Shown piece after piece: positions 31,038-44,024 of a DNA stretch of 64,000 bases. The position numbers and the translations under genes were made by a program. The notes beneath the pieces are model-generated. The model was not told where the DNA came from and did no database searches. It worked only from the letters and a program-made list of their open reading frames with translations. Source of the DNA: Pyrus communis (lineage: Eukaryota; Streptophyta; Magnoliopsida; Rosales; Rosaceae). Position 1 is the stretch's first letter, and every line of letters begins with the position of its first letter. The DNA is taken from assembly GCF_963583255.1 (NCBI RefSeq), contig NC_084819.1, positions 6,222,501 through 6,286,500 of the forward strand, in the 5' to 3' direction.

Positions 31038-34000
31038 ACAATGTGAATGTAAGAATACCACTTTAAAAGTTTGAGCATCAAGGCACCCTACTATTTTGAA
31101 CATCTCTCTACAACTGGAACTTTTATATTTCTATGGCAGAAAATAGCGGGATTGTTAATGAACTTCTTCACCTAACATTTCAGCTAACAAGAAACTTTAA
31201 ACTAACCAGGTTGGGCCAATGGAGTTCCTCAGTTTAAATATTTCCCTTAAAATGGTTAGGTTCCACCATAAGTATATTAATATAAAAAACATCAGCATGT
31301 ATCTACTTTTAACTGAGATCAAAACCAGTGATAATGCTTTAAATACCTCCGAGCAATTCTGATTTGTCAATAAAAATATATTTCAATGCGATTTCTTTTT
31401 TATTTTTCATTTGTTTAGCCAATCCATCATGATAAGTAAAAAGGGGTAATGGATAACAATATCCTTTACTTAAAAACATAGGAATTACAGATCGTACCTC
31501 ATTTAGCTTTTCCCACACCAAATCAGGCTGATTTATGTAACCCTGATCAGTGGCCAAAAGATAAAGTTCACCATTGAACTGCAAAAGAAATGAGATCTGG
31601 TAAATTTTTTCCCTAAAAGAAATTAAATCATTTATTTCAATTTTTTTTCCCCACCCAAATAGGTATCCTGGCAGTTCAAGAAAAGCAACATCAGTCATTA
31701 AACTTCCCATACATACTAACCTTAAACAGGGTGCTGAAGTGATTATTTCGAAAGAAAACACATAGCTCACGCTCTTTAAGACCCTCTTGTAAGCAGAAAA
31801 GCCTGCACAACCACAATAACAATAAGTTAATTGAGAGCATGACTTTAATCCAAAAGGATTATAGGGCTACAAAGGTCAAAGTAAACCAGCATACCCATAA
31901 AATGTCAACTGACTAGCATTATTCTTCAAAAAAGTCCTGACCAGTTCACCTGAACCCAGTTGGCAATTGCAATGGGAATGGTTTAATCAGAACATTACAA
32001 ACATTAACTGAACTCAAATAGTCACCAAATTTACAAATGAAATAACGAGATCCACAAATAATCATTTTTCCGCTCTGATATGGTATAGTACTCACCTTGT
32101 TGTGGAGTGATTTCACCACTGGGCCTTGCATCTAAGGGGTTTTTGTCGTCTTGTTTTGCAAGTACCACCTCACCTTCATATACAGGCTCTCTGTCTTCTA
32201 AAACTGGAGTTCTTGAATCCAGAATGCACTCCTCTCCTTCATATATGGGCTCACCGCCTTCAACACTTGATGCTAAAGTTTCTGAAGCATCATTTTGCTG
32301 TTGCTGCATTCCGCCAGTAGATGAATTCAAACCCACATTTGAAGCAGATGAGCAAGATACCTCTGTCACGTTGCTCTTATTTTGCTTATCCAGATGTCCA
32401 TGAGCATCAGGTGTAAGCTTGGCCTGACTCTCAATCTTTTCACCCCCTATTGACACATCTGTAAGGTTTTTCTCCACTGACTCAGTATCTTTCCCAGGAG
32501 AAAAAAAATTTCCACCTTCGATCTTGATTGATTCATTTGTAGTGCTTTTCACAACCAGATCAGAAGAAACAAGCTCTTCTGATTTCATATAAGTTGGCTG
32601 ATCAGCATTTTCTGCCTTAACAGTCTCTGACAAAGAAAATGCTGTTTGTCCTGGAGTAGTACTGAAAGATATCACATTACTACTCTCATTCCTGGAGGCA
32701 TTGCAATCTTCTGGTACAGACAGTTCTGACTGATGTACATTATTGTATACAGCAGCATGATTCTCTGATTCATCTACAGAATCTACAGGCATAACCTTCT
32801 CGGGATGTGTACTTGCATCTGAGCTAATTGACAGAGGGGCTCTGTCAGTAGACTCAGTATAGACGACTGCAAGCAGATCACCCGCTGAGGTTGTCAATTC
32901 GGCCACAGACATTTGTAAAGCCCTCATCAACTCCTCTTCTTCTTCACGGTCACCTTTTCTTGCCTTTGGTTCTTCAGAAGCTGAACATGGAGACTCATCG
33001 AAAGATCTAGTTTTAGAAAGGCATGGTGAAGGGACTCCCAGGGTTGCAGTTGTTGCAGCAGCAAAATCAACGCAATCTTCTTCTGGAGTGCTCTTACATT
33101 CACTCTCCATATTCTGTGCTTCCAGTGCAACAAGCTCCCCCATGAGAGCATTATAAGACTTTGACCCAATTGCATTCGCAGTACAATCATCCTGGTTAGC
33201 ATACACTAGCAAATTGATTACAAAAACAAAGACCATGATGTAAATACCAGATGGCAAATTATTCAACAAAAAACAGAACAACATTCTAATGAAAAAATTA
33301 TGAAAGAAACCATATAATGTTATAAACCAGGGAATAAAGGATGTGTGGCCTGGTAGCCTACTCAGAATATCATGAATTTTCCCGACATAAAAATTTAAAT
33401 AATAAAATAAAAAAGTAGAACCATAGCACAATGTATCAGTAACAAGTTTCCCGGAAAACTTAAATCATATTAATGACTAACGAGTTACACCAACACAGAA
33501 AAATCATCTGAATTTTCAAACTATATGCTGTTTTCCCACTCTAGAAATTCGCAGAGATGAACTGCATGTCAAAATTCCAATCAAGTGATGACCAATTCAA
33601 TACCTAAGCAACAGATTTTCTGAATTTGTTCCCAGTTGTGATGTGATACATGTCACTTCGTTACTGGAATTTTCCATATATAAGAAGGGCTGGTTGAGAG
33701 TAATTATATGTATGCACACAGACCTCAAATCCTAAGTTCAAATCCCATCACAACCCCTTTGGTGGCCACTACATAAACTTTATCCCACTAATTGCCTGCT
33801 GTATGTGGCACACACGAACTACAAGTACCCAAAATCAACCAGATACCACCTTAGCAAAACATACATGGACACATGCATACAAATGTGCAGGGCCTGTACA
33901 TATTATGCAAGAGCAATTTTGATGTGTGGCTCTCTTGTGCTTGCCTGCGTAAGATCCAATTGATTATTCCTACCCATAAACTCAATATACAATCTATGTT

Positions 34001-36566
34001 CTTTCTTCGGCCAAAAAGTTTGTGGCCCATCTTTGTGGTGAGGTTTTAGTCGTTTTATGAAGGCACAAGATATCTTATATTGTGGAGGCACACCTTGTCA
34101 TCCAGTATGTAGACACATGACCACAAAGTTGTTTAAGCAGTCAGGTGTGTGAAATATAATATAGTTGTTTTGTGCAGACACATGATGTCTTTACGTCAGC
34201 ACAAGCACAAATCTAATTTTTTTTTTTTTAATGCTTTTCATTTAATTATGTCAGTTTCTTTTATGTTTCTAAGTTATTAATTAAAATTTCAAATTATGTA
34301 ACAGGTAGGAGAATGATCATCAACCATATCCATATGCTACATCTTTGGGGGTATATTAAAGTATACCATAATTGGGAAATAAGAAGATTTTCCTTCCTAA
34401 TTTGTTTACGGTGTTAAGTAGTTTCTACTTTGCATAGTATGGTTGTGATTTAGTATCTTATTGTGTATCTGTGACTAGAGTTATACTATATTTAAAACCT
34501 TCAGGCTTATGACTAGTCCATATAATTCTCTTCCCAATTTCTTAACTACTATATTATGTGAGGCAAATAAGCATTAAGGGAGCCTACTACACCAGGCCCA
34601 ATTGCATGAACCTCCAGCACACGTCAGACTTTTGCAATAAGTAAAATTAGTGCTTGAATAACTCTACTCATGCTATGTAAGGATTGAGAACTAAAGAAGC
34701 AAACCTGCGGATCAACGATCCAACCATGATATAGTGGAATGTCTAACAGGTCAAATATGGCACACTCTGGAGTAAACTCAAAATCATCTATCCTGCAATC
34801 ATTAGTTAAATTTCCATTAAAACTCACAATGCAGAACATCACAATAAACTACAGGAAGAAATAAACAATGCCAACCTTCTGAATTTTATATTTACATCAA
34901 TCCCCGTTGCAAGTCGAGGGAGAAGATCAATAGCATCAGCAATGTTCTGCTGTTGGTTTTCTACATATCCAGCATCTTTATTCTAAATCACAATAACAAC
35001 ATAGTTCGCATCAACTTACAAAAAGAAAGAGAGAAACTCAGAATTGGTAATGAAAGAAAATTGTTGTTAATTACATCGATATTACTGTTAGAATCAATCA
35101 GTCTTTCAGCAATGAGCGAAAGTAGTTTCTCCTGTGAGACTTCTGACGAGTCTGGACTCAAATTCAAGCTATTCCTCAGCGAGAGAACGTTACCTGTAAG
35201 AAACTCAAATTCAAACCAACAAAAAGAAGGCACGAGTCTATTTCCCCAATAAAATAATAATCGCAGTATGCGTATCTTTCCCTAGGTGTAGGTCACAGGA
35301 TTATTCATGTTCAAATTCACTTGCATGCATGATATTTTTGTTCCTACATAAGGAATACATCCAGAACACTGTAATTTATCATAGGCCTGACCTCATTAAA
35401 GATTTTTTATAGCTAAATTGAACCATTCATTTAATTAAAATCAAATAGCAATGGCACTTAAGATTCATAAAGTTATCCATTTAATCCACAGATCTCCCAG
35501 CAACAAAAAAGCTAAACAGGAAAATAACAATCGAAAAATAATAACAATAATAATTGAAGATTGATTAGAGAAACAGTAATAAACAGCGCGATTTTTCCTT
35601 CTCAGCTTGACAACCAAATAGAGTAGTCATTCAATCCAAAATTCAAATCTAGTTAATCAGATATGTTATATGTCACCATTTTCTCAACGGTCAATCTGAG
35701 AAGGGAAAAAAAAAGAATTGTGCACATGGGAAAACATAGGGAGCTGCTATTGCCACTCCAAAAAAGTCATCCCTAGCGAAAATAAAGGAGAGGAGTGCAT
35801 GATGACTATTTTGAAGCGCTAATAACTATTCCCCAAGCATAATTCAAATGATCACTCCAGGCGTTAACTAGCAAAATAGTTTGGGGGGAGGGGGACGAAC
35901 CCTAACAGCAATGCACATTTGATTAAGGCTCAAAACCTAAATTCCTTGGTTTCTTTTAGTTTGGTTCAATAATTGACACGATTGACGATCAGAAAACCCT
36001 AGAAATTAATTGACACGATTGACGATCAGAAAACCCTAGAAATTAACTGAAAATTTGATAACAGAACCCTCCAATCTTGAGTATATGAAGCATGATTAAG
36101 CAATATTTGCAAGGACCAAATCTCGATTTCAGACTCAAAAACAGACCAAACAAATGAAGAATTCAGGGTATTGAGTGATCAAGTCGGTATTTTTCCTCCA
36201 TGTTTGTTTGTTTGCCAAAAAATCAGCGTATGAAAAATAACAGAAATTTTGAATCTCAGTTTCTGACTACACTAACACACCCTGCAACTCACACTTACAG
36301 AAATCCACGAACCAATTTCAGATTGTGAGTCAAAATACCAATCCCTAATCATTTTCCTCTACTTTCTTGGCAACCAATCAATCCGAATCAAAAAGCAAGA
36401 AAAATCAGAAAGCGAAAGCCTAAGCGAACAAGAGAGAGAGAGAGAGAGAGAGATGAATTACAGATAGCGAGGAGCGGGCAGGGACCATTGTCGTTCTGGA
36501 GGACGATAGGCGTGGAGCGTCCCAAAAATTGGATGAGCTTGGTCTTGTGGACGCACTCTTTCACTG

Positions 36567-36598
<32 letters not shown>

Positions 36599-36630
36599 TC
36601 GGGATTCGATTCTTCAGTCGACGACGCCAT
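29979..36630 (-). CDS. MINDY-family (DUF544/FAM63) Lys48-type deubiquitinase
   Basis: Twelve exons on minus: 36630-36462, 35193-35075, 34982-34876, 34792-34705, 33191-32096, 31949-31895, 31802-31721, 31578-31498, 30959-30855, 30776-30727, 30512-30392, 30062-29979. All GT/AG, phases agree, 2157 bp, 718 aa. A polyglutamine run (residues 12-21) precedes the catalytic [14 protein letters not shown] (Gln45 as likely oxyanion residue, Cys51 nucleophile). HGWIVDPQ follows at 154-161 and RNNHFSTLF at 563-571 with the likely catalytic His566. A long acidic insert from exon 5 (about 162-526) splits the fold and carries a ubiquitin-binding helix, [17 protein letters not shown] second helix, [15 protein letters not shown], lies near the end. 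MINDY enzymes trim Lys48 chains. The protein ends KCTLM, a CaaX-like tail. No defect was seen. Confidence 0.95.
31001..31034. repeat. (GA)n microsatellite in MINDY intron 9
   Basis: About 17 GA units just upstream, on the coding strand, of the exon starting at 30959, where it gives a CT-rich stretch before the acceptor. Confidence 0.9.
36431..36453. repeat. (GA)n microsatellite beside the MINDY first donor
   Basis: About 11 GA units beginning only ~9 bp inside intron 1 from the donor at 36461. Confidence 0.9.
36568..36599 (-). repeat. CAG/CAA repeat coding polyglutamine in MINDY exon 1
   Basis: Ten consecutive glutamine codons, mostly CAG with two CAA. A likely length-variable coding microsatellite. 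Confidence 0.9.
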
Positions 36631-37710
36631 GGCTCTAATTGAATTTTGATCACCACCGTCTCGGTTTTTCGTTTTCCCTTCTGTTCGTTAGATAGTGAGA
36701 GAGAGGAGAATGTGACTGGTAGACCATTTGCATTATTTTTTTGGTTCGACGGAACCGCCTGAGCTAAAGTTCTATTATTTTTTGTCCTTCGGTAATATTT
36801 TTATTAGAAACTTTGTATTTAAGGTTTAAGGGACGTATTTAATTGAGAATTGGAGAGATTTTAATACATTTAAAAATTCATAGATTTTTATGAAATTTAA
36901 TTGATTTATAGAGATTTCATATAAAATTTTAATTCAATTCCCTCGAAATCTCATGGGGAGATGTGAGATTTATGGATGCTTAAAATACACAACGAAATCT
37001 CTTCGTTTCCCTCTAATTCATCAACTTTCTTAAATTTTTTAAAATCAATTTCTAATTGAATATACCTGGAATGTTTTAAACTTCTTTCAAATCCTAATTG
37101 AATACATCTAGATTTATAAGTATTTTAATAAACTATCTTAAAATTTTAATTGAATATCCCTTGAATTTCAGATAATTATTTAAAATCTTAATTGAATACC
37201 CCTAGATTCATTAAAAGAATTAAACTCCCTCAAAATCTCAATTGAATACACCTCCTAAATTTTTTTATAAATAGCACTATTTTCACGTATTTATTAATTT
37301 TATATCATTAATTTTCTTCAATTCATACGGCACTTTAAAATTTAGAATGTGTGTTAAAAATAAAAATAAGCGTGCGACACTATTTTTTTTATTTCGAGTC
37401 TAAAAATGAAAATGAAAAAGAAAAAATTTCAATTGTGTTAGGTCCAAGTCCAAAGACGTGATAGCCGTGTATGTAAAATATAAGAGGCAAAGAGTCAGTT
37501 GATAACCCCCTTGCAAAATATTTTTTTGTGGAACAAACGATGGGGTGGGGGATTAGGCTAAACCGTTAGAAATAATGTGTTTCAAATTCATCATTAAATA
37601 GAATCGAACTTAAAACATCTCACTTACATATAAAAAATAATATCATTAAATCATAGTATTAAATGACGGTATGTCGTAATTTTAGTAACTAACATTTTTG
37701 GAAGAAGGTG
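36631..37710. other. Upstream region of the MINDY gene
   Basis: The leader and promoter should lie in 36631-36900. From about 36840 to 37260 there are repeated TTTAATTGAATA(C/T) and CTTAATTGAATACC blocks with AAATCTC/AAATTCC variants, an irregular AT-rich repeat. A SINE-like B-box (AAGTTCGATTCTA on minus) is near 37600. No coding sequence. Confidence 0.45.
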
Positions 37711-37719
37711 GTATATTAT

Positions 37720-37918
37720 GAAAAGAGATCCTTTCCGGATCTCTTCCACCAAAGTCACCTGATCAAGTGATCTGAATCCTTAAAATTTGACCAAACAGTT
37801 AAAGTTATTATAACTTTTAAAATGGATCCCTATTTTTAGCCATTTGATCAAATTTCAAAGGTTCAGATCATTTGATATGGTGACCTTGGTGGAAGAGATC
37901 CGGGGATGATCTCTTTCC
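37720..37918. mobile_element. Mutator-type MITE with 9-bp target duplication
   Basis: The left end is GAAAAGAGATCCTTTCCGG and the right end, in reverse complement, is GGAAAGAGATCATCCCCGG. Both continue into ATCTCTTCCACCAA(A/G)GTCACC, so the arms pair over more than 45 bp. GTATATTAT (37711-37719) and GTATAGTAT (37919-37927) are a 9-bp direct repeat with one mismatch, the length expected for MULE-type elements. Confidence 0.78.
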
Positions 37919-38249
37919 GTATAGTATGGACTTCTACAATACCGTATAAGAGTACCCTTAAAAAACTAATGGTATCTTCCTAACAAAAAATTGTACCATG
38001 AATAATTTTATAACGTTAAAATCATCAAATTCGTTGGCTTTATTTGGTCGTTAAATAACCCTTTCACTATAAGGCATAGAGTGAATTCATATAGTAGGAA
38101 AGGAATCCGGCTTCTCTTAAATGTAGTCTTGTCTTCATGCATCATTGGGAAACACAGCTTAGCTTACCAAATTGGATTACTTAGTATACGTTGGTCGCCA
38201 CAGTCTTAACGATTAAGATATGAAAATGTATATAATATATATTTGTATA

Positions 38250-38468
38250 TGTTGTCAATAGTATTTTAGTGATTGTGTAAATTTAAAGTAAAATCTCAAT
38301 AGGATTTGGAGATCAAATCCTCATATATAAGCTTTGTATTACTTGTAATGTAAAAAAGTCCATCATGATTAGCATAAGTAAAGTTGTAAGGTCAAGGGAT
38401 GAAGACACAATTCTTATACACCTGAGCCATCTCTCTCTCACATCCATTTTTATAAGGGTTTTTTTACA
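38250..38468 (+). mobile_element. Ale-like copia LTR, plus orientation (solo or partial)
   Basis: Starts TGTTGTCAATAGTATTTTAG and contains GATTTGGAGATCAAATCC, TATTACTTGTAATGTAA and AAGTCCATCATGATTA, which match the minus-strand LTR at 44599-44828 in the same order. It ends near TTTTTTTACA. No downstream leader like that of the other copy was seen. Confidence 0.6.
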
Positions 38469-39377
38469 CAACTGGTCCCTAAATTTGGATGTTTCAGATC
38501 AATCATCCTTTTGTCTGTATTTTGTTAAAAAAATATGTTAGTATGCTGACATGGCACATTATGACCACCCACTCCACAATTATGGCGTCATGTGGATATA
38601 ATATTACAATAGTATATGAAACCACATAAAACAGATAACTTCACATCATATGTGTGGGGAGTCTTCTAGACTCGTCATCGGATATATTTGAGCTTCAGGC
38701 CCAAGTATCGGGACATGGGTATGTATAGACTTCAAGCCCATTCCAAAACCAAAGGGGCGCATAACCAATAAGGTTCAGAGGTTCCCATAAAAAACTGGGG
38801 ATATGGGGTATGTTCGGCATCCTACTACCGAGCAGGAAGATCAAGTTTGACATAACCCCATCCAAAACTAGGCGTGGGATTCGGTAGGCTCATGTCAAAG
38901 CATAGCATTTTGATCGATACACATTTGCCGAAGCAGGGCATTCCTCTTTTGTGGACCACAGCCGAAGCTGTCAGGGTTATTTGATAGATTTCTGCCAAAG
39001 CAGGGTCTATATTGTTCGGTGGACTACAACCGAAGTTGTCAGGGTCCTTTGTTAAACTCTTGTCGAAGCATGGTCTATACTATTTGGTGACTCCCAACTG
39101 AATCTCTGAAGAACCTTGCTCTTGTAGCGGTTGTAAGGCTCGCCGTTCCAAGTGGCATCTGGGTTTCTAAGGTTGAGACAGAGGCTCCAAACCTCACCAT
39201 CAACCTTAATTTGATCGAGGGATGTGTTTTCCAGGCAACCTTGGGCTCACAGTGGAACCTGATCTTTCACCATGGAGAAATCTCGACATCAAAATTCAAC
39301 GAGCAGTCCTCAATCTACTTCTAGGGTATGTAGATTCATCCCCATGGTTGTCAACGTCCTTGACGAATTATGGTGGT
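38469..39377. other. Repeat-derived flank left of the gag-only element
   Basis: No gene recognised. About 38925-39110 holds three degenerate copies of a ~65-bp unit (GCCRAAGCAGGG ... GTGGACYACARCCGAAGYTGTCAGGG). The rest reads like diverged internal retrotransposon DNA. Confidence 0.45.
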
Positions 39378-39972
39378 TGTGGAGCCAAAAATAATCAAGA
39401 GGCGACACATGGATTTTTGGGTGAAAATGACAAAATTACCCTTAAGGCACACCAGGTTTCCTGCATGCGAGCAGCAGGCAAGCATCCGTCAACCAAGCCA
39501 AAAGTGCCCAAAATAGGTAACAAATTCAAAATTATTTCATCCATCCTCATCTTATATTCCCTACAAGGTATTTACTCCATAACCTTCAAAACATTTCATA
39601 TAAATTGAGTTAATTGGGCAATTAATGGATTTATCACCTAATTAATCCATTAATTGCCAAGTAACTCACCCATTACACCCCCAAAAACACCCAAAATGCC
39701 ACTCTCTCTCCAAAGAGGGCCGGCCATATTCTATAAATTGGACCTTATTTTCTCTAAAAAACTAAGTTACACACTCTTGCTAAACTCCCAAAAACTCTCC
39801 AAACACTTTTATCTTTAAATTCCAACTTTGGCATTGGAGGTTCTTCAGCCAAAGCCCCCCCCACCCCCCATTCATCGTGGGCGCGTGAGGCTCTTGGCCT
39901 TGACCAAAGGTGTTGATTGTTTTGTAGGTGCAATTTTGTCAAAGAAGGAGAAGGCGAAAATTTGTATCCACA
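39378..39972 (+). repeat. 5' LTR of the gag-only element
   Basis: 595 bp, with a CTATAAATTGGACC TATA-like box near 39732. Pairs with 43433-44024. Confidence 0.88.
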
Positions 39973-40196
39973 AATTGGTGCTTTCATTGAGAGCTAAGAT
40001 TCACACTTTTAGAAAACTCTCGCACAAAAAAGTTTTTTTTCTCTATTTTCTCTATTTTTCTAGTCCACTTGTATTTTTTGTACGTTCTTATTATTAGAAT
40101 TTTTATTTGCAAAGATTCTTTGATAAAACGTAAAAGAGGAATACAATGGCTAGAAATTTAGAAAATTCCACAAGTGAAAATTCCAATATTCAATAA

Positions 40197-42173
40197 ATGG
40201 GACCGCGGCGATCCACGAGATTAAATGTGATCTTAGGGGGAGTGGCACCACCACCACGGCCCAAGCCATGTCACTCCATGCCCAACGCAAGCCCAATACA
40301 TTACCAAGCCAAGCCCAAGCCTCACATTCGCGAGCATCACGTGTGTGAGCAGCCTGCTCTAGCGCCCCAGCCTGCTTCTGTGGCCCAGCCTGCTCCCATG
40401 GCTTTCCAAGCAGCCCAAATCGGCCTAAGATTAGCTCAAACATCCCAGCTTCAAGTTTTAGGACCTACGATTGAATCGGGGGCATTTTTACCACATTTCT
40501 CCCCAAATTTGACATTTCCCAACTCAAATCTCACGCCCAGAGTCTACCACCCTTCCACTGCTCAAGGAATTGCATTCCTTCCAGACTTTTCCAATCCCAA
40601 TGGTGAACAACATTTGTCTTAACAAGTCATAGAGTTGACGAGCGCCCTCGCACAACAAATGACCTTGGTGAATCAGCTCTTGCAGCACACTGAGATGCAA
40701 CATGCCTCGAACGAAGAGTCCTAAAGTAGGACAAGGGCAGACAAACCTCTCCAGCAGTGTCCCGGCAAGTAGCCCCTTAACCTGCCACGCCTAGGTCCTT
40801 GGGATAGCGTATACTCTCGTTGTAGCGCGCGAATGAGCGTGCATTATCGATCAAGCCCACGGACGAGCATATGTTCATGGTTGAGGCCTCACTCCGGTTA
40901 TCAACATGGACAAACTTCTAGGCTAATTGTTCATTCACAACTAGGCTCACAAGAAACATTATCCACCTTACATTGGAGTAAGCAGCATGACAGACGAAGA
41001 GAAGCGATCACTCAATCCAACATAAGTTCAATCGGCAGCTTGCGAGCAGCTTGTTCGCCAGCTAGGAATGTGCCACACGCACTGCAGCTGCGACATAGAC
41101 AAGTCAAGCATAGGGAAAGGTGGCCCAAACCCACATGTCACGACTAGAGGCAGCCGAAAGTTCCACTGCCCCAACAGATGCAAATTCAAGAATAAGTTGA
41201 GAGGTTCCTAACTAAACGATCGCACAATTTCCAACGTGATGAGGCTGCTAACGATGCACTTCGACGAGACATGACCAACATAAGTATGTCACCATTCATG
41301 AATGAGATCGAGTGGACAGATCCACCTTCGCGGGTTCACTATGCCTCACTTCATTCCGTTAATAGGGAGACGAAGATCCAGATCGACATTTGAAGCATTA
41401 CTGCAGTACCATGATCCTTTACAGGAATAACGATGCGCTTATGTGCAAAATTTTTGCCACAACTCTACAAGGCGGGGCGCAAGACTGGTTTCACACTCTA
41501 ACCGCCGCAGTGGATCCAAAGTTTCAATAAACTTTCCTTTGTTTGTACTAAGGAGTAATCGTCTAACCGCTCAATCAAGAGGACATCCGACCATCACTTC
41601 AGCATCATAAAAGACCCTTGGGAAACAATTTGCAATTATCTCAAAAGGTTCAAAGCGGAGAAGGCCAAGATTGTTGGCTGCAATGAGGACATAGCAACGA
41701 CAGCATTCAAAAATGGCCTTCCTACCGAACACCGTTTATTCGTAAAACTGATCATGGGAGAAGAACTGACCCTAGCAGCTTCATATGCTTTGGCGGAAAA
41801 GCATACACTATGGGATGAGGCCAAGCAGTCTAACGAAAACGAGTTGAAAAAGATGTACATAGAATATTCCTCGACCAGAGAAGACTCAGCAGCTGAAACA
41901 TTCACCAAGTTCACAGTTCCAAGCGGCCAAATTCTCTGTAAGCTCAAGAACGAACCTTGGTTCAAACTACCACCACCCATGAAAGGCGATCTTACCAGGC
42001 TGGATCACACAAAGTATTGCGTATTCCATCAAGGACCGGGCCACACTACCAACGGCTGCCTGAAGTGGAAGCAGTATCTTGAGAAGCTGACAAATGAGGG
42101 ACGGTGCAACGAATATCTTAACATGTCAACAAAACAGCCTACACAAACAGGGGAAGTTTCCATCACCCCCTAA
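40197..42173 (+). pseudogene. Decayed Tat-type gag
   Basis: An N-terminal frame (40197-40622) is rich in Pro, Ala and Gln. The middle, through several frame changes and stops, carries gag core traces (NNDALMCKIFATTLQGGAQD and similar near 41430-41500). The C-terminal frame 41754-42173 has a CCHC-like knuckle, CVFHQGPGHTTNGC, followed by LKWKQYLEKLTNEGRC. Gag packages element RNA. Stops such as those after 40622 and near 41392 show it is broken. Confidence 0.75.
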
Positions 42174-42384
42174 ACCCCGTTAGGGTTTTTTTCCAAATAA
42201 GTTCGAAGTCTTAAACAGCTCGACGAACAAGGCCTCACAAGCCGAGGATTATCCAGTTTGTTATGCAGTTTCTACTTTCCCGCATAGTTGATTTGTTTCT
42301 TTATTCTCAATAAAGATTCAAGAAGTTATTCATAAGCCTGGCTCGACTGCTGTCTACAACAACTGCTCAAAATCCTTTTTGGGT

Positions 42385-42666
42385 TTGTTCTCCAGTGCAA
42401 GAGGATAAACTAATTACTCTCCAATTCGAGAGGGTAAACTAATTCCCTAACACCCATATGGGTCTGCTTTCCAGTGCAAGAGGATAAACTAATTACTCTT
42501 CAGTGCGAGAGGGTAAACTAATTCCCCAACATCCATATAGGTTTGCTTTCCAGTACGAGAGGATAAACTAATTGCTCTCTAGTGCGAGAGGGTAAACTAA
42601 TTGCTCTCCAGTGTGAAAGGGTAAACTAATTCCCCGACACCCATCTAGGTAAGCTCTCCAGTGCGA
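42385..42666 (+). repeat. Tandem array downstream of gag
   Basis: Units of about 30 bp (CTCCAGTGCGAGAGGRTAAACTAATT) alternate with a linker, CCCAACACCCATATRGGT, giving a higher-order unit of roughly 100 bp. Seven short units were counted. Confidence 0.85.
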
Positions 42667-43432
42667 GAAAGCCACATGGCTAAAAGGATCGAATGCTTGA
42701 AGATCGAGTAGGAAGCAAAATGGTCAGAGGGCAGCAGCCACTTTTTGCACTCAACAATTCGATCATCTAACACTTCATATTCAGCAGCTCCGATCTTGGC
42801 AGTTCCATCCTTGACTGCTCCATCTATGGCAGCTGAGAAATCAAACTCAAGCAGTTTCCTCATTTCCGACAAGCAGCCCAAACCGTAACCCATGCCACGT
42901 CATTTCCTCAGCCCATGCCGAGCCAATCCTTGGCTTCAATCAAGCTGAGCAGCACAAGCAATGGCCCCTGCCACACCACCTCATTGGCTCATGCCAAGTC
43001 GACTCCTGGCCCCTGCCAACCAACGCGTTGCACCACCCCGACGGCTGCACCGCGACAGCACTATCCAAGAAGAAGGCAAGGAAAATTAAATTTTTTACAT
43101 TGGTGCAGCGCGGAGACGAAGTAAGCAACGAAAGACGATCTTTTGTGCGGGTAAGATGTAGAAGATTGCTAGAGGAGGGGGAACAAATATCCTCTAAGCT
43201 TTCTATATCTTGTCGGGTAGAATAAATCAGTTTCTAAAGTTGATTTAACAACCCACTTAAGGTGGACTTAAATAGACTTTGAGAGGAATTTATTTCCCTT
43301 TCCTAGAATGATCTAATTTCATATTAAAGAAGGAATCTACATCAAAATAAGAAGCAGTCCTAAGTTTCCTAAAGCAAGATCTCTACACCTGCTGCCCTTT
43401 CCTACGAGCAGCCCAGTAGGTGTGGGGGCATT

Positions 43433-44024
43433 TGTGGAGCCAAAAATAATCAAGAGGCGACACGTGGAATTTTGGGTAAAAATAACAAAATTACCCTCAA
43501 GGCACACCAGGTTTCCTATGCACGAGCAGCGAGCAAGCATCCCTCAACCAAGCCAAAAGTGCCCAAAATAGGTAACAAATTCAAAATTATTTCATCCATC
43601 CTCATCTTATATTCCCTACAAGGTATTTACTCCATAACCTTTAAAACATTCCATATAAATTGAGTTAATTGGCCAATTAATGGATTTATTACCTAATTAA
43701 TGCATTAATTGCCAAATAACTCACCCATTACACCCCAAAAAACACCCAAAGGTCGGCCACTCTCTCTCCCAAAGAGGGTTGGCCATGCTCTATAAATTGG
43801 ACCCCATTTTCTCTAAAAAGCTAAGTTACACACTCTTGCAAAACTCCCAAAAAACTTTCCAAACACTTTTCTCTCTAAATTCTAACTTTGGCATCGGAGG
43901 TTCTTCGGGCAAAGCCCCTCCCTTCATCGTGGGCGCATGAGGCTCTTGGCCTTGACCAAAGGTGTTGATTGTTTTGTAGGTGCAATTTTGTTAAAGAAAG
44001 AGAAAGTGAAAATTTGCATCCACA
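43433..44024 (+). repeat. 3' LTR of the gag-only element
   Basis: 592 bp, the partner of 39378-39972. Differences include ACATGG/ACGTGG near the start and an indel around GGTCGGCC. Confidence 0.88.

Larger units (their letters stand above)
39378..44024 (+). mobile_element. Gag-only LTR retrotransposon, Tat-like
   Basis: The 5' LTR (39378-39972) and 3' LTR (43433-44024) both run TGTGGAGCC...ATCCACA and are close to 95% alike by eye in their first 150 bp. The leader AATTGGTGCTTTCATTGAGA follows the 5' LTR and a GTGTGGGGGCATT tract precedes the 3' LTR. The interior has a decayed gag, a tandem array and no polymerase, so it would need a partner element for movement. A clean target duplication is not evident; GTGGT sits before the left end and again three bases beyond the right end. 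Confidence 0.85.

Noticed and set aside
32107..32403. 98-codon plus-strand frame
   Set aside because: Antisense shadow of MINDY exon 5.
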